From the NCBI GenBank assembly GCA_026874595.1, contig CM049317.1:9334382-9398381 (forward strand): 64,000 nt of DNA. Reading direction: 5' to 3'. Positions within the stretch are counted from its first letter, which is position 1, and each line of letters starts with the position of its first letter. Source of the DNA: Sipunculus nudus (lineage: Eukaryota; Annelida; Sipuncula; Golfingiida; Sipunculidae). The notes under the pieces are model-generated. The model was not told where the DNA came from. It did not search any database and saw only the letters and a program-made list of their open reading frames with translations. This document shows, in pieces, positions 12,373 to 23,097 of this stretch. The position numbers were made by a program, and so were the translations under genes.

Positions 12373-12404
12373 CTATAGTGTGTTTGAATATCATACTAGG
12401 CTGG

Positions 12405-12488
12405 CCTCGAACACCGGACAAACTTCTCAAACCTGTTTCTTTTCAGGTTCAATAATCTGGGTCAATGTTTTCCTAGGTCATTTGCCAT
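12405..12488 (+). repeat. Short dispersed repeat, copy 2
   Basis: Partner of 10135-10216. It sits about 30 bp from the SINE head and is followed in both places by a GAATACTA word, so the shared unit may extend slightly further. Confidence 0.65.
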
Positions 12489-13016
12489 CTCACTGACACG
12501 AATACTAAAAGGCACTCGGGTAACTTTCTGTGATGTTTCAAGAATCTCTTTATATAACTGTGTAATGTGTTATGCCTTTTATAACCTCACCATATCCAAA
12601 CCTTAAAGATTTTCCTTGTAACGGGTATCTTGTCTAATACGTCATAACAGTAACACTATTATTTTGCTCAAGGTTTTAAAAATACAAGTAATGTTTATTG
12701 ATGGTTTTAAGGTGATGTACATTACACAACAACTATTAGGCCCCTTTTCAATGATCGCGTTTCCGTAAGCGGTATATACATATATATAACGATTGTGGAA
12801 TAGGGCCTTACGTTAGTGATTGTAATAACAGGGAGATAACGTAAATCTCCTTGTTAAAAATAGGGAAAAAAAATCAATATTGAGGCAAACACAGTCATAT
12901 AGGACAATAAAAATGCTAACATAATGCTTAACCGGATATAAATAACGATATTTTATGTATAAAAAGTGGCTGAAGCTGGATCGATTATCAATATGGGCGT
13001 GCCTATCCATAGTCAT
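12489..13016. other. Non-coding stretch before the satellite
   Basis: No gene recognised. The short minus-strand open frame at 12813-13016 has no recognised domain. Confidence 0.45.
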
Positions 13017-16000
13017 ACCAAATCTAAATATGGCTTAAACTGCCTCGTTAACCACTAATCTCAATATAACTTAAACTGCCTCGTTAACCACTAATCTCAA
13101 TATGGCTTAAACTGCCTCAACGACCACTTATCTCAATATGGTTTAAACTGCCTCGCCGACCACTAATCTCAATATGGCTTAAACTGCGTCGGCGAACACT
13201 AAACTTAATATGGCCTAAACTGCCTCGCCGACCACTAATCTCAATATGGCTTAAACCGCCTCGGCCAAGACTTACCTCAATATGGCCTAAACTGCCTCGC
13301 TGAACACTAATCTCAATATGACTAAAACTGCCTCGCAGAACACTAATTTCAATATGGCTTTAAATGCCTCGCAGAACACTTATCTCAATATGGCTTAAAC
13401 TGCCTCGCCGACCACTTATCTAAATATGACTTAAACTGCCTCGCCGACCACATATCTAAATAAAGCTTAAATGCCTCGCCGACCACTAATCTCAATATGG
13501 CTTAAACTGCCTCGCTGAACACTAAGCTAAAAAAGGCTTAAAATGTCTCGCTGAACACTAATTTCAATATGGCTTAAACTGCCTCGGCGAACACAAACCT
13601 CAGTATGGCCTAAACTTCCTTACTGAACACTAATCTCAATATGGCTAAAACTGCCTCGCAAAACACTTATTTCAATAAGGCTTAAACTGCCTCGCAGAAC
13701 ACTTATCTAAGTATAGCTTAAACTGCCTCGTCGACATTAATCTCAATATTGCTAAAACTGCCTCGCTGACCACTAATCTCAATATGCTTTAAACTGCCTC
13801 GCCGACAAATAATCTCAATATGGCTTAAACAGCCTCGCCGAACACATATCTCAATATGACTTAAACTTCCCCGCCGACCACAAATCTCAATATGGCTTAA
13901 ACTGCCCCGCCGACCACTAATCTCAATATGGCTTAAACTGCCTCGCCGACCACTTATCTAAATGAAGCTTAAATGCCTCGCCGACCACTAATCTCAATAT
14001 GGCTTAAACCGCCTCGCCGACCACTCATCTCAATATGGCTTAAACTGCCCCGCCGACACTTATCTCAATATGTCTTAAAATGTCTCGCTGAACACTAATT
14101 TCAATATGGCTTAAACTGCCCCGCAAAACACTTGTTTCAATATGGCTTAAACTGCCTCGCAGAACACTTATCTAAGTATAGCTTAAACTGCCTCGTGGAC
14201 ATTAATCTCAATATTGCTAAAACTGCCTCGCTGACCACTAATCTCAATATGCCTTAAAATGCCTCGCCGAACACAAATCCCAATATGGCTTAAACTTCCC
14301 CGCCGACCACTTATCTCAATATGGCTGAAATAGCCTCGCCGACCACTAATCTCAATATGGCTTAAACCGCCTCGGCCAAGACTTACCTCAATATGGCCTA
14401 AACTGCCTCGCTGAACACTAATCTCAATATGACTAAAACTGCCTCGCAGAACACTAATTTCAATATGGCTTTAAATGCCTCGCAGAACACTTATCTCAAT
14501 ATGGCTTAAACTGCCTCGCCGACCACTTATCTAAATATGACTTAAACTGCCTCGCCGACCACTTATCTAAATAAAGCTTAAATGCCTCGCCGACCACTAA
14601 TCTCAATATGGCTTAAACTGCCTCGCTGAACACTAAGCTAAAAAAGGCTTAAAATGTCTCGCTGAACACTAATTTCAATATGGCTTAAACTGCCTTGGCG
14701 AACACAAACCTCAGTATGGCCTAAACTTCCTTACTGAACACTAATCTCAATATGGCTAAAACTGCCTCGCAAAACACTTATTTCAATAAGGCTTAAACTG
14801 CCTCGCCGACCACTAATCTCAATATGGCTTAAACTGCCTCGCCGACCACTCATCTCAATATGGCTTAAACTGCCCCGCCGACACCTATCTCAATATGTCT
14901 TAAAATATCTCGCTGAACACTAATTTCAATATGGCTTAAACTGCCTCGCAAAACACTTGTTTCATTATGGCTTAAACTGCATCGCAGAACACTTATCTAA
15001 GTATAGCTTAAACTGCCTCGCCGACCACTTATCTAAATAAAGCTTAAATGCCTCGCCGACCACTAATCTCAATATGGCTTAAACTGCCTCGCTGAACACT
15101 AAGCTAAAAAAGGCTTAAAATGTCTCGCTGAACACTAATTTCAATATGGCTTAAACTGCCTCGGCGAACACAAACCTCAGTATGGCCTAAACTTCCTTAC
15201 TGAACACTAATCTCAATATGGCTAAAACTGCCTCGCAAAACACTTATTTCAATAAGGCTTAAACTGCCTCGCCGACCACTAATCTCAATATGGCTTAAAC
15301 TGCCTCGCCGACCACTCATCTCAATATGGCTTAAACTGCCCCGCCGACACTTATCTCAATATGTCTTAAAATATCTCGCTGAACACTAATTTCAATATGG
15401 CCTAAACTGCCTCGCAAAACACTTGTTTCATTATGGCTTAAACTGCATCGCAGAACACTTATCTAAGTATAGCTTAAACTGCCTCGTGGACATTAATCTC
15501 AATATTGCTAAAACTGCCTCGCTGACCACTAATCTCAATATGCCTTAAACTGCCTCGCTGAACACAAATCCCAATATGGCTTAAACTTCCCCGCCGACCA
15601 CTAATCTCAATATGGCTGAAATAGCCTCGCCGACCACTAATCTCAGTATGGCTTAAACTGCCTCGCCGACCACTAATCTCAATATGACTTAAACTGCCTC
15701 GCCGACCACAAATCTCAATATGGCTTAAACTGCCTCGCCGACCCTAAGCTCAATATGGCTTAAACTGCCTCGGCGAAAACTAAACTCAATATGACCTAAA
15801 CTGCCTCGCTGAACACTAATCTCAATATGGCTTAAACTGCCTCGCCGACCACAAATCTCAATATCGCTTAAACTGCCTCGACGACCACTTATCTCAATAT
15901 GGCTTAAACTGCCTCGCCGACCACTTATCTCAATATGACTTAAACTGCTTCGCCGACCACTTTTCTAAATAAAGCTTAAACTGCCTCGCCGACCACAAAG

Positions 16001-16470
16001 CTCAATATGGCTTAAACTGCCTCGCCGACCACTCATCTCAATATGGCTTAAACTGCCTCGCCGACCACTTATCTCAATATGACTTAAACTGCTTCGCCGA
16101 CCACTTTTCTAAATAAAGCTTAAACTGCCTCGCTGAGTACTTATCTCAATATGGCTTAAACTGCCTCGCAAAACACTTATTTCAATATGGCTAAAACTGC
16201 CTCGCAGAAAACTTATCTCAATATGGCTAAAACTGCCACGCCGACCACAAATCTCAATATCGCTTAAAATGCCTCGCCGACCACTAATGTCAATATGGCT
16301 TACACTGCCTAGACGACCACTTATCTCAATATGGCTTAAACTGCCTCGCCGACAATAATCTCAATATTGCTAAAACCGCCACGCCGACCACTTATCTCAA
16401 CATGGCTTAAACTGCCTCGCCGACCACTTTTTCAATATGGCTTAAACTGCCTCACCGAACCCAATATGGC
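13017..16470 (+). repeat. 36-bp satellite array, about 95 units, with higher-order duplications
   Basis: Tandem units contain AATATGGCTTAAACTGCCTC followed by a variable CGCCGACCAC-TAATCTC part. Units differ by substitutions and 1-2 base indels. Blocks of units are duplicated: a run starting with CGGCCAAGACTTACC occurs near 13262 and 14373 (1111 bp apart), and an AAGCTAAAAAAGG variant occurs at 13524, 14635 and 15101 (1111 and 466 bp apart). The consensus unit has one open frame on each strand, but indels and an in-frame TGA in the common AATATGACTT variant break it, so it is not a repeat protein. It resembles pericentromeric or interspersed satellite DNA. Confidence 0.95.
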
Positions 16471-16948
16471 TTTCAATGTATCCCCGACGTTTATCATCAC
16501 ATATTAAGCAGAACTGCAACCACAGTAGTATGTGAGGTTGTAGTCTCCTTCTTACAAAACTCTAAAATTAACTATAATCCGTTCTCAGTCTCCTGTGCCT
16601 AAAAACCAGCAGCGCATAGCAGGTAGCCCCTGGAGACATGAAATATGACAAAGCACATCATTTGTCACTGCCATGGTCTGAAGAAGCATCTAATCTGCAG
16701 GAAATCAGGGTGCACTGGTGCCAAAACACCCCAATTGGTGTGTAATCCGTATGCAGGTGAACAGAGAAACGGGGTTTTTTTACGAACTGGAGTAACGTTA
16801 ATCTGGAGTTTAATATGGATTGTATTTTTTAACAGTTTCCTTTTTAAAGCATTTTTGTTGGCTTTTTCATAGATCAATCAACTCCGAATATCCCTTTGAA
16901 AGAAATTCTTGATTCTGTCCTGTACTGTATAAAATACCTTCATTAAAT
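16471..16948. other. Unique spacer between two tandem arrays
   Basis: Overlapping short open frames on both strands (16645-16877) have no recognised domain and are probably chance frames. Confidence 0.45.
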
Positions 16949-17388
16949 ATGAGTATTATATGAATTTAGGTATTATATGAATCTAGGAATTATATAAATC
17001 CTAGGTATTATATCAATCCAGTGATATATAAATCTAAGTATTATATAAATGTAGGCATTATATAAATGTAAGTAATATATAAATGTAGGTATTATATAAA
17101 TGTAGGTATTATATTAATGAAGGTATTATATAAATGTAGATATTATATAAATGTAGATATTATATAAATATAGGTATTATATAAATCTAGGTATTATATA
17201 AATGTAGATTTTATATAAATCTAGGTATTATATAAATCTAGGTATTATATAAATTTTGGTATTATATAAATCTAGGTATTATATAAATTTAGGCATTATA
17301 TAAATCTAGGTATTATATAAATTTAGGTTTTATATAAATTTAGGTTTTATATGAAACTAGATAATATATAATTCTATGTATTATATCG
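16949..17388 (+). repeat. 18-bp minisatellite, about 24 units
   Basis: Units of the form GTATTATATAAATCTAGG repeat in phase from about 16949 to 17388, with variants ATGTAG, ATTTAG and GAATCTAG. It is AT-rich and begins about 480 bp after the 36-bp satellite ends. Confidence 0.95.
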
Positions 17389-18229
17389 CCACTGGTGCCG
17401 TGTTCAATGACCGGATTCTGAGGAAGAGGTTGCCATAGAGGGACTTGTATCACAAGGGGCCGTGCACATGCATATGACATGATACGCTCGGAGGCACCTG
17501 GCCCATTTGACCGCTGGTCAAGAGTTCCTGTTAGCTCCCCGGGCGTTTTAATTGACCGTGGTCACTACCGTGAAAGGGGTAAATGGATATAAATAATTTA
17601 TAACGGAACATTGGACTCTGCCTGATGTGGTTACAAAATAAAATTTATGAATTAAAAAAAGAAGTTACCAATTTATTGTTGACTCATAAAGTTTTCTCTG
17701 AATATCATTTGTGTTCTCTCAAACATGTGTACACATTCAAGAGTTTGGGTCTGCTTCACCCCCTTAGATCATATCTTGAGTGTACCCACTTCAAAAGTGT
17801 ACAAGATTTAGAGTTTTCTGCACACGTCATTGTCACTTAAACGTGGAGCGTCTTCATAAGCTCTTACTATTTATTATTTGATGATAACGTATCGCATGTC
17901 ACGTGACCGTCATGTTTGAATGTTAATAAATGCAGTTCATATAAAATGAAGGTGAATATAAATCTTAGGGCTAACCTTTTAACTCGGTTATCAAATAATA
18001 TTAACATATATAATTTTATGCACACATGCATGATATATACACCAAAATCATATTTTTAATGACGCCAATAAATCACGTTATACTATAGTAACACCTGAAT
18101 ACATGATCTAAACAGTTTGGAGAGAAGGAGAGATTGAGAGAGAGAAAAATCAAATGACCATATAACCAAAATGGTGCTCTGTAATTATACCCTAAGTTGT
18201 TTTAATCAGTTAGACATCAAAGGATGTGC
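17389..18229. other. Non-coding stretch with a GC-richer patch
   Basis: 17389-17590 is markedly GC-richer than its surroundings but has stops in every frame I followed. It could be a decayed exon or transposon; I do not recognise it. The rest is AT-rich. Confidence 0.4.
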
Positions 18230-18378
18230 ATGGTTACGAAGGCAAATTGTTGAGGGGAAAAATCCTGGGCCGATGCCGAACCCAGGTCGGTGGCGCACAA
18301 GTCCGGCGTACCAACCGCTTCGCTATCAAGCGACCGCAGTTCGGTCCGGTTTTATGTGCACCCCGTAACACACCCCGT
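18230..18378 (-). mobile_element. tRNA-related SINE-like repeat, copy 1
   Basis: On the minus strand TAGCGAAGCGGTTGGTACGCC-type sequence (18305-18325) matches the tRNA A-box pattern TRGCNNAGYGG, and GGGTTCGGCATC (18272-18283) is a degenerate B box about 22 bp downstream. The unit closes with CAACAATTTGCCTTCGTA. A second copy lies about 115 bp further right in the same orientation, so this is a repeat and not a tRNA gene. Family not assigned. Confidence 0.6.
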
Positions 18379-18487
18379 CTTAAGAGCGCTCAGCTATCAG
18401 AAAAAGACTAATTTTCCCCAGGAGTCACACTTTGGTGAGCTTATTCCCTGGGCCACAAAGTTTTATCGTCATCCCAGACGAGCCCCC

Positions 18488-18622
18488 ATTTTGGTACGAA
18501 GGCAAATTGTTGAGGGGAAAAATCCTGGGCCGATCCCGGTTTTGAACCCAGGTCGGTGGCGCAAACCAAGCTTCACTAGCGAGACACTTCGGTCCGGTTT
18601 TGTTTTCACCCCGTTACAGCAT
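18488..18622 (-). mobile_element. tRNA-related SINE-like repeat, copy 2
   Basis: Shares with copy 1 the flanking GGTACGAAGGCAAATTGTTG, GAGGGGAAAAATCCTGGGCC, GAACCCAGGTCGGTGGCGC and CGGTCCGGTTTT words. It differs by a small insertion near the B-box position and a degenerate A-box region (TCACTAGCGAGAC in plus orientation). Two adjacent copies suggest a dimeric insertion or local duplication. Confidence 0.6.
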
Positions 18623-18827
18623 ATAGACAGTTCTCTATGTTCACCATCGCTAATTCTTGGGGAAAAAACACCACATCCTACCCCGCCCTGTTATTCTTTT
18701 CTTTGTGTGCATATAATATTGTGTAGGCAAAGGAGGAAAGCAGGTTGCTGGTTGTCACGGCCTTGATGTTTAAGCTGGAGGTCAATGGCGAAACCCGGCT
18801 GCTGTTCGACAAATTACTGAGGTAATA

Positions 18828-19226
18828 CTGTGGTTGCCTTTTTGTTCGCGAGGGTTTTAATTTCGCGATATTCGCGAATGGGAAATAATCGCGAAAATGA
18901 AACCCTCGGGAATAATTGGCCAATGGCAATTGGCCTTCTTATTTAATGTAGCCAGTATTTGTATGGGAATAGATTAGAACAATGAGAATTGTTATAAAAA
19001 GTTCCCCTTAATTTGAACTAAACTACCTGTGCTTTGTGTTCGGGCCCATCGTTATATGAGAAAAAATATCACAAACTCATGACTTATTCTTATTTTATAA
19101 CACACAAAGGTATGGCTTAACCAAATATTCGGGTTCTGGTGAGATCGCGAAAATGAAACCCTCGCGAAACATTAAAAATTGAAAAATCGCGAAATTTCAG
19201 CCTCGCGAATATGAAGCCAACCACAG
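18828..19226. mobile_element. Complete 399-bp MITE with TA target duplication
   Basis: The left end CTGTGGTTGCCTT-TTGTTCGCGAGG (from 18828) is mirrored by the right end, whose complement reads CTGTGGTTGGCTT-ATTCGCGAGG (from 19226 inward). TA flanks both sides (18826-18827 and 19227-19228). The subterminal arms repeat TTTCGCGA and CGCGAAAATGAAACCCTCG inside the element in inverted order. There is no internal open frame of note. TA duplication and size fit a non-autonomous Tc1/mariner-superfamily MITE; the parent family is not identified. Confidence 0.85.
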
Positions 19227-19228
19227 TA

Positions 19229-19357
19229 TGTCAAGACCAACATGAATGGACAATATAATGAATGTACATTCACGTAAATAAGGAGGAATTGCACACAAGT
19301 GTACACTTTCCCAAACTTTTCATAATAAATGACATTGTATGATTTTAAAGATACTAT

Positions 19358-19392
<35 letters not shown>

Positions 19393-21964
19393 ATATACAG
19401 AAATTTGAAGCATCAGGGTTTTGTTGATATTAATGTTTTGACTCAAATGTTTATAACTTATTCGCCAGATGTTAGGATAATAAATTAATTGCTCAATAAG
19501 TATTTTACAAAGTTGTAGCAAAAAGTTTAGGCAGCCAATTCCACGTTTACGCCTGTCAGGGTCACCATTTATCCATGCAGTATTTTACCATTAAGTCGTT
19601 ATTTTAAATATGTTAAATTTGGTGAGTGACTCGTATATCTAAGATTAATCACATTAATGTCTTCAAGGCACGCTAATATAACCACAAGAAATTCCTTTTC
19701 CTTCACAATGATGCCAATTGGTCCGATGGGTAGCATATTGATGTGACCTTTGAGGTCAAGGCCAGGAAACGCGAAAAACTCCAAAATGGTGGGAAATGCT
19801 GTCGACCGTACATAAGAAATCACGCTGCAGTCGCTTTCGTTGAACTTTTATACCTGTGTGGCTTGGGGGTTCATGGAGTTTTGCTATATTGTCCGGTTTT
19901 TTTCCCCAATAAAACATCGTTTGTTTGATAACAGATCTTCTCAACTATACATATTTGAAACATCGTAAGTCATCTGATACCGAGACGTTCCATAAAAAAT
20001 ATGACGGTAAGAGATAAAACTTTAACAATAACAATCACGAAACCGTGTATTAAATAAAACAGTATGCAACTTGCTAAAAGCGCAGTTCTATTTCATACTT
20101 TTTTATTATAATTATAAAAAAGCATATTAAAATGGCTCAATTAATACCATAAAGGAAAACGTATTCACCTGCAGTCTTCCATGAGCCAACGTATTCTGTA
20201 ATTTCTAAAATCATTGAGTAATCTTCAAGTGATGATAACATATTTGCTCAAATATAAATATGTTGGGAATTGTTTTTGAACTTGCCTGCATTATTTTTCC
20301 AATATATCGAAACAAATATAAAAACGTAAGACAAAACGCATCGGCGTTGTGTAATATATTTAAGTGTGACACCCTGGTATGCATGTATGCCTTTTCAACG
20401 TTAATAATCCTGAAACAACTTTTTCAGAACAATTGATTTAGATCTTCAAAGAAAAATAACAATTATTTGACTACAAATCGATGGGTAAACAACTAAATGT
20501 TAACAAATACACAGTAAAACCTGTCTTTCATCAGTCTTCATTGATCCTTTTTGCATATACTCTTACCATTAACATATTCTATAATTAAATTTTTAAAATA
20601 GTTAAATCCTGTATCCATGTAAAAAAAAAGAAAAACGTTATATCAGTGTACATCAATTTTTGTCTTTCATTTTAAATTTGGTCTTTTAATTAAAGTAATT
20701 AATAAAAATCATTTTATTTTAATTAAAAAGACAATGTAATGTTGGCAGGATAAGAGATGCCTTTGTCAGTGTTGAATTAAGATAAGATTTTAACAAATGT
20801 ATGATTTTCTGAGGCTACTCCAATCTTTTACTTGGAACTTCACCGTAAAATAGTGAGGTCAACGCTTGAGACCAGTATATACCTCTTACTCGGCCGAGCC
20901 CAAAAGCATTTATGCGTGTCCTAACATATGGCCGAGCATAGAGCGGCAAGTGAGCATAATCATAAAATGACAGACATTGAGCTAAACTGACCATGCATTT
21001 GTAATTCAAGAATCCTTTGCCAGAGGGTTCATTTACCAAACCGCTTTTGCTTTACATCAATTGAAGTTCACAGCCGTGATCTTATAAACGCAGCTAAAGG
21101 CTATTAAAGGCTATGTCATTACTTTTACCCTTAAAGGGCCCCTCTTCTCATTCCAACTTGTTACCTATTTACCTGTAGACGCTTACACACGCATGGCTGG
21201 AGGCACCATTGAGTGAAAGTTAACCAGCGGCGACACCCGGGGGCTTCGTAACACTATCTGTTTACGTTACTAATATTATACTGCTTTTTTAACTGCTGTG
21301 TCGAAAAAATATACTTAACACTATAGCTGGCGAAATAATTTTAATCAAATACATCTTCTTTTTGACTTAGTTTTATACGATCTGTTAGGAAATCGATCTC
21401 CTAAATGACGTTTTTGAAAGTAAATATGTTATAAAAAATAGTTCTCCTTATTAAGTGCCTAGTATAAAGTTGCAACAATATTGGATATATATATTTTAAA
21501 ACTAATTACTGTATGTAAAAATAAAGGAAGAGTTTCTTCCTTTAAAAAGTTATTTTCTTTGTTGCGTTATTTGCAAAGTTTTGATAGGTGTAAGAGATAA
21601 CTGGGTTATTTCAAACTTCTTTTACAAGCCTTTTTGTGTAATTTTATGTATATACCATCTGCGTGTTATTAAAATGTGATGAAAGATTAAAAAATTAATA
21701 TTTATACAAAATAAAGAACATTATGCTTTTGAGAATCTGATTAAATGTCTGTCCTATACTATAAAAAATTGAAACATATGGCCTGCAGACGGTATATTAT
21801 TTTATTTCATGCATCGCACGCATTGGTGGCGCTAAATCTTCATCTGGTCAACACCTTATTTGGTCAATACCATATTTGGTAATAGAACGCCTGGGTTGGT
21901 TTGAACAAACTCGAGTCAAACCAGGTTAAAATAATGCTCATTCAAACTAAGGCTGGTATAATAT
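19229..21964. other. Long AT-rich stretch without recognisable genes
   Basis: Contains a short (AT)n at about 19361-19380 followed by GTATGTAT. Overlapping open frames at 19599-19944 and 20815-21039 have no recognised domain. A small inverted repeat (TGGTTTGA/TCAAACCA) lies at about 21897-21925. Confidence 0.4.
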
Positions 21965-22102
21965 ATATAATTAAATATATATTGATATAATATGTAAATA
22001 TACATATAGGAGTATGTATACATGTATATATATATGTATGTGTGTATGAATATTTTAATAGAACAGTATATATATATATATAAACTATACATATATACAC
22101 AC

Positions 22103-22135
<33 letters not shown>
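21965..22135 (+). repeat. AT-rich segment duplicated 911 bp downstream (copy 1)
   Basis: AATTAAATATATATTGATAT through AGAACAGTATATATA to CACAGGTATATATA recurs at about 22880-23035 with only a few differences, at a constant offset of 911 bp. It ends in an (AT)n tract. Confidence 0.85.
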
Positions 22136-22136
<1 letters not shown>

Positions 22137-22649
22137 CTAGTTATAAATACACATTCATCATTGATTGAACACGAAGAAAAGTTTCGTTGACACCGATACG
22201 CCAAAACAAGTAGCGCTGCGATAAGCATTTACAAGCTCAGCTCAGTCGAGCTAAGCTGACATTAGATCGACCTTCCCGTTTGATAGGTGTTGTTCTCTGC
22301 CGAGTACAAATGCAATGCGACTATTTTTATATTTTTTCCTTCACGCTTGGCAGTATGACACATGACTGTGTGCTCCAGCGGACGCTATCTACTGATGAGT
22401 TGACTCTTGAGTCTATTATTCAGGTATTTGCTTCAATGCCCGAAACATCAATCCATCCTATCTCATAAACTAGAGCGTGCATTGCAAGCTATATCTGATG
22501 AAGTTAGCGTTTGCTGAAGTGTGCTAGTGTCCGTCCACTTTCCTCCCTTATGATGTATTTTATCAATAAACCACAGGCTATCCTAATGCTCATTGTGTCA
22601 TTCAATTTTTTTCCGGTGCTTCGATGTTAGATAAAATTAGTTGAGATCA
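22136..22649. other. Unique stretch between the duplicated AT-rich segments
   Basis: Includes a short open frame at 22280-22468 without a recognised domain and a small AGCTCAGCTCAG/GAGCTAAGCTGA imperfect inverted repeat near 22231. Confidence 0.4.
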
Positions 22650-22696
<47 letters not shown>

Positions 22697-22789
22697 TTTG
22701 TGTGCATGTGTATATATACATGTATGTATGTATGTATATGAATATCATATATATATATATATATATATATATCATAGGCCTATGATATG

Positions 22790-22831
<42 letters not shown>

Positions 22832-23050
22832 TATGTATATGTGCATAAATTTGTTTTCGATAATAAAAAATGTTGACATAATTAAATATATATTGATATA
22901 ATATGTAAATATACATATAGGAGTATGTATACATGTATATATATATGTATGTGTGTATGTATATTTTAATAGAACAGTATATATATATATTAAATATACA
23001 TATATACGCACAGGTATATATATATAAATATATATATATAACTATATATA

Positions 23051-23094
<44 letters not shown>
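22650..23094. repeat. Cluster of (AT)n tracts including the second copy of the 911-bp-offset duplication
   Basis: AT tracts at about 22651-22691, 22747-22772, 22793-22829 and 23012-23092, with the duplicated segment at about 22880-23035. ATCATAGGCCTATGAT (22771-22786) is a perfect palindrome between two tracts. The Tyr-Ile-rich open frames on both strands are translations of the repeat. Confidence 0.9.

Positions 23095-23097
<3 letters not shown>

Noticed and set aside
13017-16470. Satellite as a 12-residue repeat protein
   Set aside because: The consensus frame is open, but indels and in-frame TGA variants break it repeatedly.
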